Shown in pieces: positions 1-11,727 of a stretch of 64,000 nucleotides of DNA (within the stretch, counting starts at the first letter, position 1; each line of letters opens with the position of its first letter). The translations under genes were made by a program, and so were the position numbers. The notes beneath the pieces were generated by a model, which did not search any database, had not been told where the DNA came from, and saw only the letters and a list, made by a program, of their open reading frames with translations. The stretch spans positions 206,135 through 270,134 of the forward strand of contig CACHGV010000001.1 in NCBI GenBank assembly GCA_902579465.1, given 5' to 3'. Source of the DNA: an uncultured Pelagibacteraceae bacterium (GTDB lineage Bacteria > Pseudomonadota > Alphaproteobacteria > Pelagibacterales > Pelagibacteraceae).

Positions 1-35
1 GCTAATTTTTTTGGAGCCTTACGTTTTCTTGACAT
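1..35 (-). CDS. rpsG: 30S ribosomal protein S7, N-terminal fragment (partial)
   Basis: Only the first eleven codons are inside the window. They read MSRKRKAPKKL, the usual basic start of ribosomal protein S7, which binds the 3' major domain of 16S rRNA and nucleates head assembly. The start codon lies 2 bases after the rpsL stop, and rpsL-rpsG is the standard order of the str operon, so translation is probably coupled. The rest of the gene lies left of the window. Confidence 0.8.
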   Translation of the reverse strand, partial: MSRKRKAPKKL

Positions 36-37
36 TT

Positions 38-409
38 TTATTTACCTTTTTTTGTTCCGTATAAAGAACGTCTTTGTTTTCTATTTGCAACTCCTTGCGT
101 ATCTAAATTTCCTCTTAAAATATGATAACGTACACCTGGTAAATCCTTAACTCTTCCACCTCTAATTAGCACAACTGAGTGTTCTTGCAAATTATGGCCC
201 TCACCAGGTATGTATGCAGTTACTTCAAATCCGTTTGACAATCTAACACGAGCTACTTTTCTTAGAGCGGAGTTAGGTTTTTTTGGAGTTGTTGTATAAA
301 CTTTTACGCATACACCTCTCTTCAAAGGTTGTTTTTGCAAAGCGGGCACTTTATTTCTTGTTATTTGTTTAACTCTACTTTTTCTAACTAACTGATTAAT
401 AGTTGGCAT
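38..409 (-). CDS. rpsL: 30S ribosomal protein S12
   Basis: A 123-residue protein of normal length for S12, which sits at the decoding centre of the 30S subunit. The conserved [11 protein letters not shown] block is at residues 41-51 and the [14 protein letters not shown] loop at about 83-96. Lysines K43 and K88, the classical streptomycin-resistance positions, are the wild-type residues. It follows rpoC by 161 bases and precedes rpsG by 2 bases, the usual rpoBC-rpsLG arrangement. The longer gap upstream suggests that it may have its own promoter in addition to readthrough from rpoC. Confidence 0.97.
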   Translation of the reverse strand: MPTINQLVRKSRVKQITRNKVPALQKQPLKRGVCVKVYTTTPKKPNSALRKVARVRLSNGFEVTAYIPGEGHNLQEHSVVLIRGGRVKDLPGVRYHILRGNLDTQGVANRKQRRSLYGTKKGK

Positions 410-474
410 AATTAATTTTTTTAAATATTTATATTTTTGATGAAAATAACTGACGTGTTATTTGTGGCAGCGTT

Positions 475-541
475 TAGTGATCTAGTCACTACATTCCAAC
501 CAAAAACATGGCCAAAATACATTAGAAATTGTATTTGTCAA
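475..541 (-). promoter_or_regulatory. candidate rpsL promoter/leader hairpin in the rpoC-rpsL gap
   Basis: The 161-base gap between rpoC and rpsL holds no small gene. On the minus strand a TTGACA -35-like hexamer is at 541-536, but the expected -10 region is weak. Downstream is a perfect 6-bp inverted repeat (TAGTGA, loop TCTAG, TCACTA; 475-491) without a following T-run, so it is not a classical terminator. It could be a leader element or processing site. Weakly supported. Confidence 0.25.
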
Positions 542-570
542 ACTAAAATAAGGCTTAAAAGTACTTAGAA

Positions 571-3500
571 TTATTGATTTATTTGAGCTTCAGATGTATC
601 AGTGCTCTCCTGCTCAGACAAAAATTTTTGGTCATCATTGATTGCTTTTTTATTCCAAGAATTTTTAATCGCACCTGTACCAGCAGGAACCAGTCTTCCT
701 ACAATTACATTTTCTTTCAAACCTGTAAGTTTATCTACTTTTCCTTTAATAGCAGCATCTGTTAGTACTCTTGTAGTTTCTTGAAAGGATGCTGCTGAAA
801 TGAATGACTCTGTTTGTAATGAAGCTTTAGTTATACCCATTAAAACTCTTTCGCCTACAGCAGGTTTTTTTCCATCTGCAACTAATTCTTCGTTCATAGT
901 CTCAAATTTTATTCTATCCACTACCTCACCTGGTAATAACTTGCTATCTCCTGTCTCTTTAACTTCAACTTTTTTAAGCATTTGTCTTAAAATAGTTTCA
1001 ATATGTTTATCATTTATAATTACACCTTGAAGCCTGTAAACATCTTGAACCTGGTTAACAAAATATTCTGTCAATTCCTCAATACCTAATATTCTTAAAA
1101 TATCATGGGGCAACGGTTGACCATCTAGCAGATATTCACCTTTTTTAATCTTTTCACCTTGGTTAAAATTAATATGTTTGCCCTTAGGAATTAAGTAACT
1201 TGATGTGTCGCCATTTTCAGCTTCAATTGTAACTCTTTGTTTTCCTCTAACTTCTTTACCAAATATTACACTACCATCATTTTCAGCAATAATTGCACTG
1301 TCTTTTGCTTTTCTTGCTTCAAATAATTCAGCAACTCTAGGTAATCCTCCGGTAATATCTTTAGTTTTTGTTGTTTCCTTAGGTAACCTTGCGATTACAT
1401 CACCAGCAGAAATTTTAGCGCCATCTTTTACTGACAAAATTGAGTCTGGTACAAGGTAGTATCTTGCCTCGTTATCATCTGCTTTTTTAATTACATTTCC
1501 TTTTGAATCTCTAAGAGTAATTCTTGGTTTCAAATCAGTATTTTTTGATTGAGTTTTCCAATCAACAACTGCTTTTGTAGATATTCCAGTAGCATCATCA
1601 ACAGTTTCTGCGATTGAAACACCATCAATTAAATCAACATAATTTGCAATACCATCTTTTTCAGCAATCACTGGCGTTGTATATGGATCCCACTCACAAA
1701 TCTTTGCACCTTTTTTAACTTTTTGCTGATTTTCAAAAAATAATTTAGATCCATAAGGAACTTTATATGATGCAACTTGCAATCCATTGTCATCCTCTAT
1801 TGATATCTCAGTATTTCTACCCATTACAATTTGATTATTTTTAGAATCTTTAATTAAGTTAGTGTTAACAATTTTAAGAGTACCCTCAGAATTTGACACA
1901 ATTTGAGATTCTTGTTTTACTGATGCTGTACCGCCAACGTGAAAAGTTCTCATAGTTAATTGGGTTCCTGGCTCTCCAATTGATTGTGCAGATATCATTC
2001 CAATAGCTTCTCCTACATGTACCATTTTACCTCTAGATAAATCTCTTCCATATGAAGTTGCACACACACCTTCTTTTGCGCCACATGTCATTACTGAGTA
2101 TACATTTATGCTTTTAACTCCAGCTGCATCAATTTTCTCACATCCAGCTTCATCAATCATTTCATCTTTTTTTATTAAAACATCACCTGTTAATGGATTT
2201 TTTATTTCTTTTGCAGCAACTCTTCCTAAAGCTCTTTCAGATAGACTTACCATAATATTACCACCCTCTAGAACTTCTGTAAGTTTTATTGAACCACACT
2301 TCATATCACATTTAGGTTTAGTAATTGTTAAATCCTGGGCAACATCACACAATCTTCTAGTCAAATATCCTGAGCTTGCCGTTTTAAGTGCAGTATCTGC
2401 TAACCCTTTCCTTGCTCCATGTGTTGAATTAAAATATTCTAAAGCTGTAAGACCTTCTTTAAAGTTAGATGTAATAGGTGTTTCAATAATTTCACCCGAT
2501 GGTTTGGCTATTAAACCTCTCATCCCAGCTAGTTGTTTCATTTGTGCTGCTGAGCCTCTTGCTCCACTATCAGCCATCATAAATACTGAATTTATTTTTA
2601 ACCCTTCATCAGTAACCTCTGTTGCAGAAATTCTTTTCATCATTTCAGATGCAACTCTATCAGTACATTTAGACCATGCATCAATAACTTTATTATACTT
2701 TTCACCTCTTGTTATTAATCCTTCTGCATATTGACCTTCATAGTCTGCAATAAGTTTTTTTGTTTCATCAATTAGTTGCTCTTTATTATCTGGTATTAAA
2801 AGATCATCTTTACCAAATGAAATACCAGCCTTAAATGCATGTTTAAATCCAATATCTTTCAATTTATCACAAAATATTACAGTGCTTTTTTGACCTGAAA
2901 ATCTAAATACATGGTCTATTACTTCTGAAACTGTTTTTTTAGGTAGCAATCTATCAACCAATGAAAATTTATTATTTATATTTTTGGGAATTAAATTTGA
3001 CAATAAAAATCTTCCTGCTGTACTGATATGTTTTTCAAATTTAGTGTTTCCTTTTTCATCAATAGTCTCAAATCTTGAGACAATTCTGGAGTGAACTTTT
3101 ATTTGGCCCGTTTCTAACGCATGTTCTATTTCGGAACTATTTACAAAATATCCATCAACTCTGTCTGTTTGAACTGGTGGTTGAGATAAATAATATATTC
3201 CAAGTATCATATCCTGACTTGGTACAATTATGGGTTTTCCATTAGAAGGACTTAAAATATTATTTGTAGACATCATTAATACTCGTGCCTCTAATTGTGC
3301 CTCTAAACTTAAAGGTACATGCACTGCCATTTGATCACCATCAAAATCAGCATTAAATGCTGCACAAGTTAAAGGATGTAATTCAATAGCGTTTCCCTCA
3401 ATAAGTTTAGGTTCAAAAGCTTGAACTCCAAGTCTGTGTAATGTTGGAGCTCTATTTAAAATTACTGGATGTTCTCTTACAATAAGTTCTAACGCATCCC

Positions 3501-4737
3501 AGACCTCGGTTCTTTCTCTTTCTACTAATTTTTTAGCTTGTTTAATAGTCGATGCTAAACCTAGTTTATTTAGTCTTGCATATAAAAAAGGTTTGAATAG
3601 TTCTAATGCCATTTTTTTTGGTAGTCCGCACTCATGTAATTTTAAATCTGGTCCAACAACAATTACTGATCTTCCAGAGTAATCTACTCTTTTACCGAGA
3701 AGATTTTGTCTAAATCTCCCTTGTTTTCCTTTCAACATTTCTGCAAGAGATTTTAATGGTCTTTTACCAGTTCCTGTAATTACTCTTCCTCTTCTGCCGT
3801 TATCAAAAAGTGCATCTACCGACTCTTGCAACATTCTTTTTTCATTTCTTACAATGATATCTGGGGCTTTTAAATCTATTAATCTCTTTAATCTATTATT
3901 TCTATTTATTACTCTTCTATATAAATCATTTAAATCAGAAGTAGCAAATCTTCCTCCATCCAAAGGAACTAGAGGTCTTAATTCTGGTGGTATTACTGGA
4001 ACAGTAGTTAATATCATCCATTCAGGTTTATTTCCAGTCTCTATAAATGACTCTATTAACTTTAATCTTTTAATTGATCTTTCCTCGTTGACTTTAGATT
4101 TTGTTTCTTTAATATTTTTTATTAATAAGTTTCTTTCTTCTTCAAGGTTTATTGATTTTAAAATTTCTAAAATTGCTTCGGCACCGATACCTGCAGTAAA
4201 TGCCTCTTCGCCATATTCATCTTGATATTTAATTAACTCTTCTTCACCTAATAACTGATTTTTCTTTAGGTCAGTTAACCCAGGTTCAATTACTATAAAA
4301 TTTTCAAAATATAAAACTCTTTCTACTTCTTTTAATTTCATGTCAACTACTAAAGAAATTCTGCTAGGTAATGATTTTAGGAACCATATATGTGCTACCG
4401 GTGTTGCTAAGTTGATGTGTCCCATTCTTTCTCTTCTTACATTAGACTTCGTAACTTCTACTCCACATTTTTCACAAATTATTCCTCTAAATTTCATTCT
4501 TTTATATTTGCCACATAGACATTCATAATCTTTAATAGGACCAAATATTCTTGCACAGAACAGGCCATCTTTTTCAGGTCTAAATGTTCTGTAGTTAATA
4601 GTTTCTGGTTTTTTAATTTCTCCAAATGTCCATGATTTTATTTTTTCCGGACTAGCTAATGTAATTTTAATGCTATTGAAGTTTTGAGCTTCAGATATTT
4701 CTGAAGATTTAAACAAATCTGATAATTCTTTACTCAT
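571..4737 (-). CDS. rpoC: DNA-directed RNA polymerase subunit beta'
   Basis: A 1388-residue protein, the normal length for bacterial beta'. It forms the polymerase catalytic centre with RpoB. The N-terminal zinc-binding cysteines are C73, C75, C88 and C91. The absolutely conserved NADFDGD motif that chelates the catalytic Mg2+ is at residues 462-468. The trigger-loop/bridge-helix region ([23 protein letters not shown]) is intact, as are the second zinc site cysteines and the C-terminal domain. It starts 4 bases after the rpoB stop in a standard rpoB-rpoC operon. Confidence 0.99.
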   Translation of the reverse strand: MSKELSDLFKSSEISEAQNFNSIKITLASPEKIKSWTFGEIKKPETINYRTFRPEKDGLFCARIFGPIKDYECLCGKYKRMKFRGIICEKCGVEVTKSNVRRERMGHINLATPVAHIWFLKSLPSRISLVVDMKLKEVERVLYFENFIVIEPGLTDLKKNQLLGEEELIKYQDEYGEEAFTAGIGAEAILEILKSINLEEERNLLIKNIKETKSKVNEERSIKRLKLIESFIETGNKPEWMILTTVPVIPPELRPLVPLDGGRFATSDLNDLYRRVINRNNRLKRLIDLKAPDIIVRNEKRMLQESVDALFDNGRRGRVITGTGKRPLKSLAEMLKGKQGRFRQNLLGKRVDYSGRSVIVVGPDLKLHECGLPKKMALELFKPFLYARLNKLGLASTIKQAKKLVERERTEVWDALELIVREHPVILNRAPTLHRLGVQAFEPKLIEGNAIELHPLTCAAFNADFDGDQMAVHVPLSLEAQLEARVLMMSTNNILSPSNGKPIIVPSQDMILGIYYLSQPPVQTDRVDGYFVNSSEIEHALETGQIKVHSRIVSRFETIDEKGNTKFEKHISTAGRFLLSNLIPKNINNKFSLVDRLLPKKTVSEVIDHVFRFSGQKSTVIFCDKLKDIGFKHAFKAGISFGKDDLLIPDNKEQLIDETKKLIADYEGQYAEGLITRGEKYNKVIDAWSKCTDRVASEMMKRISATEVTDEGLKINSVFMMADSGARGSAAQMKQLAGMRGLIAKPSGEIIETPITSNFKEGLTALEYFNSTHGARKGLADTALKTASSGYLTRRLCDVAQDLTITKPKCDMKCGSIKLTEVLEGGNIMVSLSERALGRVAAKEIKNPLTGDVLIKKDEMIDEAGCEKIDAAGVKSINVYSVMTCGAKEGVCATSYGRDLSRGKMVHVGEAIGMISAQSIGEPGTQLTMRTFHVGGTASVKQESQIVSNSEGTLKIVNTNLIKDSKNNQIVMGRNTEISIEDDNGLQVASYKVPYGSKLFFENQQKVKKGAKICEWDPYTTPVIAEKDGIANYVDLIDGVSIAETVDDATGISTKAVVDWKTQSKNTDLKPRITLRDSKGNVIKKADDNEARYYLVPDSILSVKDGAKISAGDVIARLPKETTKTKDITGGLPRVAELFEARKAKDSAIIAENDGSVIFGKEVRGKQRVTIEAENGDTSSYLIPKGKHINFNQGEKIKKGEYLLDGQPLPHDILRILGIEELTEYFVNQVQDVYRLQGVIINDKHIETILRQMLKKVEVKETGDSKLLPGEVVDRIKFETMNEELVADGKKPAVGERVLMGITKASLQTESFISAASFQETTRVLTDAAIKGKVDKLTGLKENVIVGRLVPAGTGAIKNSWNKKAINDDQKFLSEQESTDTSEAQINQ

Positions 4738-4741
4738 ATTT

Positions 4742-7700
4742 TTAGTTTAACTCCACATTTAGTGCTAATGACTTAATTTCTTTTACTAGAACGTTAAATG
4801 ATTCTGGTATTCCAGACTCAAAATTTTCTTCTCCTTTTACTATTGTTTCATAAACTTTAACTCTACCAGCTACATCATCAGATTTAACAGTTAGAATTTC
4901 CTGAAGAGTATATGAAGCTCCATATGCCTCTAAAGCCCAAACTTCCATTTCACCAAACCTTTGGCCTCCTAGTTGAGCTTTACCTCCAAGTGGTTGTTGA
5001 GTAACTAGACTGTATGGACCTGTTGATCTAGCATGTATTTTATCTTCAACCAAGTGATGCAATTTAAGCATATAAATAATTCCGACAGTTACAGGTCTGT
5101 CAAATTTTTCTCCGGTTCTACCATCCCACAACGTTGTTTGTCCTGAGTTTGGTAATTTTGCAAGTTTAAGCATTTTAGTTACATCTTGTTCTTTTGCACC
5201 ATCAAATACAGGTGTTGATATAGGAACTCCACTTTGAATATTATTACATAAATCCTTAAATTCAGTGTTTGATAATCCATCAATATTTTCAGAATATACC
5301 TCATCACCATATATTGACCTTAAAAAACTAGTTATTTTTTCTTCTTTTTCTATTTTTTTTTGGTTTTGATTTATTAAATCAGTCAACTGTTCACCAAGTT
5401 CTTTACAAGACCACCCTAGATGTGTTTCTAGTATTTGGCCTACATTCATTCTACTTGGTACTCCTAATGGGTTTAAAACGATATCAACAGGTTTTCCATT
5501 CTCTCTGTAAGGCATATCCTCAACTGGAACAATTTTACTAACTACTCCTTTGTTACCATGTCTTCCTGACATTTTATCACCTGGTCTTAATCTTCTTTTA
5601 ATTGCCACGAAAACTTTTACCATTTTCATAACACTTGGTAATAAATCATCACCTTGTCTGATTTTTAATACTTTATCTTCAAATCTTTCTTGAATATCTG
5701 TTTTGGCATTGTCATATTGAGATTTAAGTTGTCTTAAGGTCTCCATTTTTTTTTCATCATCAATTAAAATTTTAAATAGCTCAGATACTGGCAAATCAAA
5801 TACAATTTCTTCACTTAAAATTATACCAGCATCATAATTTTTAATTTTCTTATTTAATTTTATATTTGTTAAAATTGACGAAGCCCTTTGCTTTATGCTT
5901 CTTTCCAATATATCTTCCTCAACTATTTTATCTTGTTGAACACTTTCAATTTCAGCTCTTTCTATAGTTATTGATCTTTCATCTTTCTCAATTCCATGTC
6001 TATTGAATACTCTTACATCCACCACTATACCGCCACTACCACTTGGCATTTTAAGAGATGTGTCAGTCACATCAATTGCTTTTTCCCCAAATATAGATCT
6101 TAAAAGTTTTTCCTCTGGTCCCGAAGCAGAATCTCCTTTTGGTGTAACCTTTCCAACCAATATATCTCCAGGTTTAACCTCAGCACCAATATAAACTATT
6201 CCAGACTCATCTAAATTTTTTAGTGATTCCTCATTAATGTTTGGAATATCTCTTGTGATATCTTCTTCTCCTAACTTAGTATCTCTAGCCATGACTTCAT
6301 ATTCCTCAATATGAATTGATGTAAATACATCATCTGTCACACATCTTTCAGATATTAATATTGAATCTTCAAAATTATATCCTTGCCAAGGCATAAATGC
6401 TACTGTTACATTTTTTCCTAAAGCTAATTCTCCAGTTTTTGTAGACGGACCATCTGCTATTATATCACCTGATTTTACTTTATCGCCCACTCTTACTAAT
6501 GGTTTTTGATTAATACATGTATTTTGGTTTGATCTTTTAAATTTTTGTAAATTATATATGTCTACACCTGATTGAGAGTAATCTTTTTCATTTGAAGCTT
6601 TAATTACTATTCTTTTTCCATCAATTTTATCAACAATTCCATCTCTTTTTGCAACTATTGTTACTCCAGAATCTAAGGCTACGTCACTCTCTATACCTGT
6701 GCCAACTAATGGTGCTTCAGGTTTTAGGAGTGGAACTGCTTGTCTCATCATATTAGAGCCCATTAATGCTCTGTTGGCATCATCATTTTCTAAAAAAGGA
6801 ATTAAAGAGGCTGCAACTGAAACTAATTGTTTTGGTGAAACATCAATATAGTCAATATTTTCAGGTTTAGACAAAATAAAATCTAAATTTGCTCTGCTTG
6901 AAACAAGTTCCTCTACAAATTTACCATTTTTATCTAAAACTGAGTTTGCTTGAGCGATTGTAAATTTGGTTTCTTCCATTGCTGACAAATACTCAATCTT
7001 ATCTTGAACAATTCCATTTTCTACTTTCTTGTAAGGACTTTCAATAAAGCCATATTTGTTTATTTTAGAATATGTAGATAAGCTGTTAATTAAACCAATA
7101 TTTGGACCCTCGGGTGTCTCAATCGGACATATTCGACCATAATGTGTTGGATGTACATCTCTAACTTCAAAGCCTGCTCTTTCTCTGGTAAGGCCTCCTG
7201 GTCCTAATGCAGAGACTCTTCTTTTATGTGTAATTTCAGATAAAGGATTTGTTTGATCCATAAATTGTGACAGCTGAGAAGTTGCAAAAAAATCTTTTAA
7301 AGATATCGTTAAAGGTTTTGCATTAATCAAATCTTGTGGCATTGCTGACTCAACATCTAAAGTTGTCATTTTTTCTTTAATGGCTCTTTCCATTCTATAA
7401 ACACCAATTCTTGCCTGATTTTCAACTAATTCACCGACAGATCTTACTCTTCTATTTCCTAAATGATCAATATCATCTACCTCATCCTTACCATCTCTAA
7501 GATCTAACATCTTTTTGATTATTGCAAGTATATCGTCGTTTCTTAATATTGTAATTTTATCAGAACAACTTAAGTCTAGTCTAGAGTTCATCTTAACTCT
7601 ACCAACATCAGATAAATCATATCTATCCGAACTAAAAAATAAATTATTAAATATTTGAGTTGCTATCTCTATAGTTGGGGGCTCTCCAGGTCTCAAAATT

Positions 7701-8824
7701 TTATATATTTCAGTTATTGCATCATTTTTATTGTTATTTTTGTCATTTAAAATCGTTTGAAGTAAATAAGGTCCTTTTGAAATTGAATTTGTTTTTGATA
7801 AATTTATTGTTTTTATATTTTCTTCTAAAAGTTTCTGAATTATAGTTTCATTAATTTCTGTACCGATTTTAAATTTATCCTCATTAATAGTAATGTCCTC
7901 ATGCATAAACTTACCATAAAGACTTTCATTACTTACTAAAATCTCTTTTAATCCCTCATTCTGAAGTTTTTTTGCTACTAAGAAATTAATTTGTTCACCA
8001 ACTTTAACTAAAACTTTGTTATTTTTTGCATCTATGATTTCTTCTGAAAAATTTTTAGCTTTATAATTTTCAGGATCAAACTTTGTTTTCCATTTTTTTA
8101 ATTTGTCGTCGTATAAAAAAGTTTCTTTTTCATAAAATTCATTTACTATATCTGACTTTGTAAATCCTAATGCTTGTAAAAGTGTAGAAACAAATATTTT
8201 CTTTTTTCTGTCTATTCTAAAATATAAAAAATCCTTTACATCAAATTCAAAATCTAACCATGAACCTCTATTTGGGATAACTCTGCAATTAAATAAAAGT
8301 TTTCCACTTGCATGTGATTTACCTTTATCGTGGTCAAAGAATACACCAGGACTTCTGTGCATTTGATTGACAACAACTCTTTGAACGCCATTTGTTATAA
8401 AAGTTCCACTGTTTGTCATCATAGGAACTTCGCCCATATATACCTCTTGCTCTTTAGCTGATAATATATCTTTAGTATTATTTTCTTGATCTATCTCATA
8501 TACAACTAATCTAAGAGTACATTTTAATGCTGCTGAATAAGTTAAACCTCTTGTAATACATTCATCCACATCAAATTTTGGTTTTTCAAGTCGATAGGAA
8601 ACATACTCGAGAGTTGCTTTGTCGTTCAAGTCTTCAATTGGGAATATACTTTTAAAAACTCTATGGAAACCCTTAACTAAATGCTGCTCTACTTCGTCTT
8701 TAAATTCGGTTAGTTCCTTATATGAATTTTTTTGAACTTCTATTAAATTTGGTATTGATAAACTTTCCTTTAGTTTACCAAAACTTTTTCTAATATTCTT
8801 TTTTTCAGTAAAAGATAGTTGCAT
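4742..8824 (-). CDS. rpoB: DNA-directed RNA polymerase subunit beta
   Basis: A 1360-residue RNA polymerase beta subunit of ordinary length. The rifampicin-binding region (SQLSQFMDQ...[15 protein letters not shown], about residues 520-550) carries the usual sensitive residues. The C-terminal [24 protein letters not shown] clamp block is present. It follows rplL by 56 bases that contain a hairpin (see 8835-8858) and precedes rpoC by 4 bases. No inserted or missing domain is visible. Confidence 0.99.
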   Translation of the reverse strand: MQLSFTEKKNIRKSFGKLKESLSIPNLIEVQKNSYKELTEFKDEVEQHLVKGFHRVFKSIFPIEDLNDKATLEYVSYRLEKPKFDVDECITRGLTYSAALKCTLRLVVYEIDQENNTKDILSAKEQEVYMGEVPMMTNSGTFITNGVQRVVVNQMHRSPGVFFDHDKGKSHASGKLLFNCRVIPNRGSWLDFEFDVKDFLYFRIDRKKKIFVSTLLQALGFTKSDIVNEFYEKETFLYDDKLKKWKTKFDPENYKAKNFSEEIIDAKNNKVLVKVGEQINFLVAKKLQNEGLKEILVSNESLYGKFMHEDITINEDKFKIGTEINETIIQKLLEENIKTINLSKTNSISKGPYLLQTILNDKNNNKNDAITEIYKILRPGEPPTIEIATQIFNNLFFSSDRYDLSDVGRVKMNSRLDLSCSDKITILRNDDILAIIKKMLDLRDGKDEVDDIDHLGNRRVRSVGELVENQARIGVYRMERAIKEKMTTLDVESAMPQDLINAKPLTISLKDFFATSQLSQFMDQTNPLSEITHKRRVSALGPGGLTRERAGFEVRDVHPTHYGRICPIETPEGPNIGLINSLSTYSKINKYGFIESPYKKVENGIVQDKIEYLSAMEETKFTIAQANSVLDKNGKFVEELVSSRANLDFILSKPENIDYIDVSPKQLVSVAASLIPFLENDDANRALMGSNMMRQAVPLLKPEAPLVGTGIESDVALDSGVTIVAKRDGIVDKIDGKRIVIKASNEKDYSQSGVDIYNLQKFKRSNQNTCINQKPLVRVGDKVKSGDIIADGPSTKTGELALGKNVTVAFMPWQGYNFEDSILISERCVTDDVFTSIHIEEYEVMARDTKLGEEDITRDIPNINEESLKNLDESGIVYIGAEVKPGDILVGKVTPKGDSASGPEEKLLRSIFGEKAIDVTDTSLKMPSGSGGIVVDVRVFNRHGIEKDERSITIERAEIESVQQDKIVEEDILERSIKQRASSILTNIKLNKKIKNYDAGIILSEEIVFDLPVSELFKILIDDEKKMETLRQLKSQYDNAKTDIQERFEDKVLKIRQGDDLLPSVMKMVKVFVAIKRRLRPGDKMSGRHGNKGVVSKIVPVEDMPYRENGKPVDIVLNPLGVPSRMNVGQILETHLGWSCKELGEQLTDLINQNQKKIEKEEKITSFLRSIYGDEVYSENIDGLSNTEFKDLCNNIQSGVPISTPVFDGAKEQDVTKMLKLAKLPNSGQTTLWDGRTGEKFDRPVTVGIIYMLKLHHLVEDKIHARSTGPYSLVTQQPLGGKAQLGGQRFGEMEVWALEAYGASYTLQEILTVKSDDVAGRVKVYETIVKGEENFESGIPESFNVLVKEIKSLALNVELN

Positions 8825-8834
8825 ATATATTAAG

Positions 8835-8858
8835 TTACTGAATTTAAAGTTTCAGTAA
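8835..8858 (-). promoter_or_regulatory. hairpin in rplL-rpoB spacer, possible attenuator or processing site
   Basis: A perfect 8-bp inverted repeat (TTACTGAA / TTCAGTAA) with an 8-base loop fills the middle of the 56-base gap between rplL and rpoB. No T-run follows it on the minus strand, so it is at best a weak terminator. In E. coli this same spacer holds a partial terminator and an RNase III processing site that set the ratio of L7/L12 to RNA polymerase. A similar role here is inferred from position. Confidence 0.45.
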
Positions 8859-8880
8859 TTTAACTCTTTCTATTTAATAT

Positions 8881-9252
8881 TTATTTTAGTTCTACTTTTG
8901 CGCCTGCAGCTTCTAACTTAGCTTTTATTTCTTCTGCTTCTTTTTTATTAACACCTGATTTGACTTCCTTAGGTGCTCCTTCAACTAAATCTTTTGCTTC
9001 TTTTAATCCTAACTCTGTTACAGCTCTCACTTCTTTAATAACATTAATTTTTTTATCACCCACAGCAGTTAACATAATAGTAAATTCGTCTTTCTCTTCA
9101 GCAGGTGAGTCTCCAGCGCCCACAGCAGGTGCTGCAGCAACTGCAGCTGCAGCAGTCACTCCCCATTTTTCTTCTAATTGTTTTGAAAGCTCAGCTGCTT
9201 CAACAACAGTTAAGCTTGATAAATCGTCTATAATTTTATTTAAGTCAGCCAT
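8881..9252 (-). CDS. rplL: 50S ribosomal protein L7/L12
   Basis: A 123-residue acidic stalk protein that recruits translational GTPases. The N-terminal dimerisation part (about 1-33) is followed by an Ala/Pro/Gly-rich flexible hinge (about 34-55). The C-terminal domain carries the conserved block [20 protein letters not shown] and a VEGAPKEVK segment. The gene is 24 bases downstream of rplJ in the usual rplJL order. Confidence 0.98.
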   Translation of the reverse strand: MADLNKIIDDLSSLTVVEAAELSKQLEEKWGVTAAAAVAAAPAVGAGDSPAEEKDEFTIMLTAVGDKKINVIKEVRAVTELGLKEAKDLVEGAPKEVKSGVNKKEAEEIKAKLEAAGAKVELK

Positions 9253-9276
9253 AATAATAAATTGTTTTGTCCCTGG

Positions 9277-9786
9277 TTATTTTTTTGATTTTTCGAGCGC
9301 TAAAATAGCGATTTTTGAAGCGGGTGCAAGTAAAATACTTGCTATTTTTTGTGCCGGAGACCTTAAAATACCTACAATTTTAGCTCTTGCCTCTTCTAAC
9401 GAAGGTAATGTTGCAACATTTTTAACTCCTGCTACATCCAAAATGTCAGTACCCATGATTCCCCCTAAGATTTTCAGGTTTTCATTTTCTTTAGAAAATT
9501 TGGTGAGAATTTTTGCAGATGTTATTGCATCTTCTGATAAAGCTACTGCTGTTGGGCCCGAAAACAAATCTGATAATTCTTTACATTTTGTTTTTTCTAA
9601 AGCTAGTTTTGTAATTCTATTATTTGTTATTTTAAATTTAATACCATGCTCTCGCATTTTTTTTCTTAGGTCATCTAATTGATTAACAGTTAAACCTTGA
9701 TAATGTGTTACAATAACTGCTTCAGTTTTATCAAACTGAGTTGTCATATCATTTATATACTGTTTTTTTTGTTCTTTGTTCATCAT
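9277..9786 (-). CDS. rplJ: 50S ribosomal protein L10
   Basis: A 169-residue L10, the stalk base that binds 23S rRNA and carries the L7/L12 dimers on its C-terminal helix. The family block IVTHYQGLTVNQLDDLRKKMRE is near the N-terminus, and LFSGPTAVA is at about 78-86. There are two consecutive ATG codons, and the start may be the first (9786) or second (9783). Only 2 bases separate it from rplA, so there is no room for an E. coli-type L10 leader directly upstream. Confidence 0.97.
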   Translation of the reverse strand: MMNKEQKKQYINDMTTQFDKTEAVIVTHYQGLTVNQLDDLRKKMREHGIKFKITNNRITKLALEKTKCKELSDLFSGPTAVALSEDAITSAKILTKFSKENENLKILGGIMGTDILDVAGVKNVATLPSLEEARAKIVGILRSPAQKIASILLAPASKIAILALEKSKK

Positions 9787-9788
9787 AA

Positions 9789-10478
9789 TTAAAAACTCTT
9801 ATCTAACTTTAATTTGTAAGATACACCCATACTTGAAGTTATAAATACTTGTTTAACTAAATCTCCCTTTATTGTTAAATTAGATTTCTCTTTTTCCAAA
9901 GCATCAATAACCGCTGAATAATTCTTAATAAGCTTATCATCTTCAAAAGATTTTTTTCCAATACTTAATCCAATGTTTCCATCTTTATCATTTCTAATTT
10001 CAGCTTGACCAGCTTTTGCTTCTTTAACTGCCTTAGATATATCATTTGTGACTGTTCCTAACTTGGGGTTTGGCATTAATCCCTTAGGTCCAAGAACTTT
10101 TCCTAACTTTGAAAGTTTGATCATCATTGATGGTGTACATATGAGTTTTTCAAAATTTAATTCTCCATTTTTAATTTTTTCGACTAAGTCATCTCCTCCC
10201 ACCACGTCAGCATTTGCATTCTTGGCATCATCTATTTTGCTTTCTTCACATACCACAGCTACTTTTATTAATTTGCCTGTTCCACCTGGTAAATTTACAA
10301 CTGTTCTCAGATTAACTTCATTTTTTTTTTGCTTGTTATTAATTCTAAAATTTAAATCAATTGACTCATCAAATTTTGTTGTACAATTAGATTTTATCAT
10401 ACTTAAAATACTATCAATTTTAGCTGATGGTAGTTCGTTAGTTTTTTCTGGCAGCTTTTTGTATCTTTTCGATTTCAT
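9789..10478 (-). CDS. rplA: 50S ribosomal protein L1
   Basis: A 229-residue L1 of normal length, the mobile L1-stalk protein that handles E-site tRNA exit. The signature KLGKVLGPKGLMPNPKLGTVT (about 126-146) is complete, and GVSYKLKLD closes the protein. The start codon overlaps the rplK stop region (rplK ends at 10478), indicating translational coupling. L1 is an autogenous repressor of the L11 operon in other bacteria; that is not tested here. Confidence 0.98.
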   Translation of the reverse strand: MKSKRYKKLPEKTNELPSAKIDSILSMIKSNCTTKFDESIDLNFRINNKQKKNEVNLRTVVNLPGGTGKLIKVAVVCEESKIDDAKNANADVVGGDDLVEKIKNGELNFEKLICTPSMMIKLSKLGKVLGPKGLMPNPKLGTVTNDISKAVKEAKAGQAEIRNDKDGNIGLSIGKKSFEDDKLIKNYSAVIDALEKEKSNLTIKGDLVKQVFITSSMGVSYKLKLDKSF

Positions 10479-10906
10479 TAGTCTTTAACCTCTATTCCCA
10501 TTGATCTTGCAGATCCAGCAATAATTTTTGCAGCCTCATCTAAATCATGAGCGTTTAAATCTTCCATTTTTTTTTCTGCAATATCTTTTAGCTGCTGTTT
10601 AGATATAGATCCCACTATGTTCCTTCCTGGTTCTTTAGATCCACTTTTTAACTTCATGGCCTCCTTAATAAAATGTGATGCTGGTGGAGATTTTATTATA
10701 AAATCAAATTTTTTATCCTTATAAACAGTTATTATAACTGGGACTGGTTTTCCTGCAAAGCTCTTAGTTTTATCATTAAATGCTTTGCAAAACTCCATTA
10801 TATTAATTCCTCTTTGTCCAAGTGCTGGTCCAACAGGAGGTGCTGGATTAGCTTGACCACCTTTAATTTGTAACTTTACATATCCACTTATTTCTTTTTT
10901 TGCCAT
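10478..10906 (-). CDS. rplK: 50S ribosomal protein L11
   Basis: A 142-residue L11 that forms the GTPase-associated centre with 23S rRNA. The N-terminal signature [23 protein letters not shown] is present, with the conserved proline pair. The C-terminal RNA-binding domain ends with [16 protein letters not shown]. It overlaps both nusG and rplA at the start/stop codons within the secE-nusG-rplKAJL operon. Confidence 0.98.
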   Translation of the reverse strand: MAKKEISGYVKLQIKGGQANPAPPVGPALGQRGINIMEFCKAFNDKTKSFAGKPVPVIITVYKDKKFDFIIKSPPASHFIKEAMKLKSGSKEPGRNIVGSISKQQLKDIAEKKMEDLNAHDLDEAAKIIAGSARSMGIEVKD

Positions 10907-11436
10907 TAACTTGCCTTTTCTACTTGGTTGTATTCAAGATCTACTGGTGTAGGTCTTCCAAAAATTGAAACAGAAACTTTTAATCTTAGTTTTTCTTCAT
11001 CGATATCCTCTACCAATCCAGCAAATGATGCGAAGGGTCCATCTATAACCTGAACCTTTTCTCCAACGCTATATTCAATACCTGATTTTGGTTGTGCAAC
11101 ACCATCCTTAATTTGTCCTAAAATTTTTTCTATTTCTTTGTCAGAAACTGGTATCGGGGCACCCTTTGATCCAAGGAAGCCACTTACTTTTTTTAAGTTT
11201 TTTATCATGTGGTAAATATTATTATCCATTTCGCTTTTAATTAAAACATAGCCTGGAAAATATTTCTTTTTCCTTTGAATTCTTTTACCTCTTTTTACTT
11301 CAGTAACATCATGCGTAGGTACTATAATTTCCTCAATCTTTTCAGAAATTTCTGCTTTTTCAGCTTCTTCTTTTATTAGTTGCGCAACTTTATTTTCAAA
11401 ACTTGAATGAGATTGAACAATATACCAATTTTTCAT
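10906..11436 (-). CDS. nusG: transcription termination/antitermination factor NusG
   Basis: A 176-residue NusG. The N-terminal NGN domain begins [13 protein letters not shown] and contains the [14 protein letters not shown] segment that contacts the polymerase clamp. The C-terminal KOW domain contains [22 protein letters not shown] (about 126-147), the surface used for Rho and S10. It sits between secE and rplK, overlapping both at stop/start codons, the usual place in bacteria. Confidence 0.97.
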   Translation of the reverse strand: MKNWYIVQSHSSFENKVAQLIKEEAEKAEISEKIEEIIVPTHDVTEVKRGKRIQRKKKYFPGYVLIKSEMDNNIYHMIKNLKKVSGFLGSKGAPIPVSDKEIEKILGQIKDGVAQPKSGIEYSVGEKVQVIDGPFASFAGLVEDIDEEKLRLKVSVSIFGRPTPVDLEYNQVEKAS

Positions 11437-11627
11437 TAGATGCTCACCCTAAGTACAATTTCTAAAAAGAATTTTAATATTTGATCTAAAAGTAAAAAAA
11501 ATAATGAAGCTAAAACTGCCATCGCAAGAACCATTAATGCACCTTGGACTGTCTCTTTGGCAGTTGGCCAAGTAACTTTAAAAGCCTCTTGTTTGACATC
11601 TTGGATAAATTTAAAAGGGTTTTTCAT
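11436..11627 (-). CDS. secE: preprotein translocase subunit SecE
   Basis: A short 63-residue SecE of the single-membrane-helix type. The amphipathic part (NPFKFIQDVKQEAFKVTWPTAKE) carries the conserved WPT motif and is followed by one hydrophobic segment of about 25 residues. SecE clamps the SecY channel. It is immediately upstream of nusG, the universal arrangement. Confidence 0.95.
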   Translation of the reverse strand: MKNPFKFIQDVKQEAFKVTWPTAKETVQGALMVLAMAVLASLFFLLLDQILKFFLEIVLRVSI

Positions 11628-11644
11628 AATTTTATAAACCTAAT

Positions 11645-11720
11645 TGGCAGGAGCGAAGGGAATCGAACCCCCAACCTCCGGTTTTGGAGACCGGCGCTCT
11701 ACCAATTGAGCTACACTCCT
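11645..11720 (-). tRNA. trnW: tRNA-Trp (anticodon CCA)
   Basis: A 76-base cloverleaf including the encoded 3' CCA. The acceptor stem is AGGAGTG/CGCTCCT, the D-arm contains AGCTCAATTGGTAGAGC, the anticodon stem is CCGGT/ACCGG with loop CTCCAAA, and the T-arm carries GGTTCGATTCC. It lies between tuf and secE, the common position for tRNA-Trp in this operon. Confidence 0.97.
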
Positions 11721-11727
11721 ATAGTGT

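Noticed and set aside
2108..2734. 208-residue open frame on the plus strand opposite rpoC
   Set aside because: It is antisense to a conserved, essential part of rpoC, has no recognisable motif and is Ser/Ile-rich as expected from reverse-reading Lys/Asn-rich coding DNA.
8960..9682. 240-residue open frame on the plus strand opposite rplL and rplJ
   Set aside because: Long because both ribosomal genes lack stops in that antisense frame; no start signal and no family resemblance.
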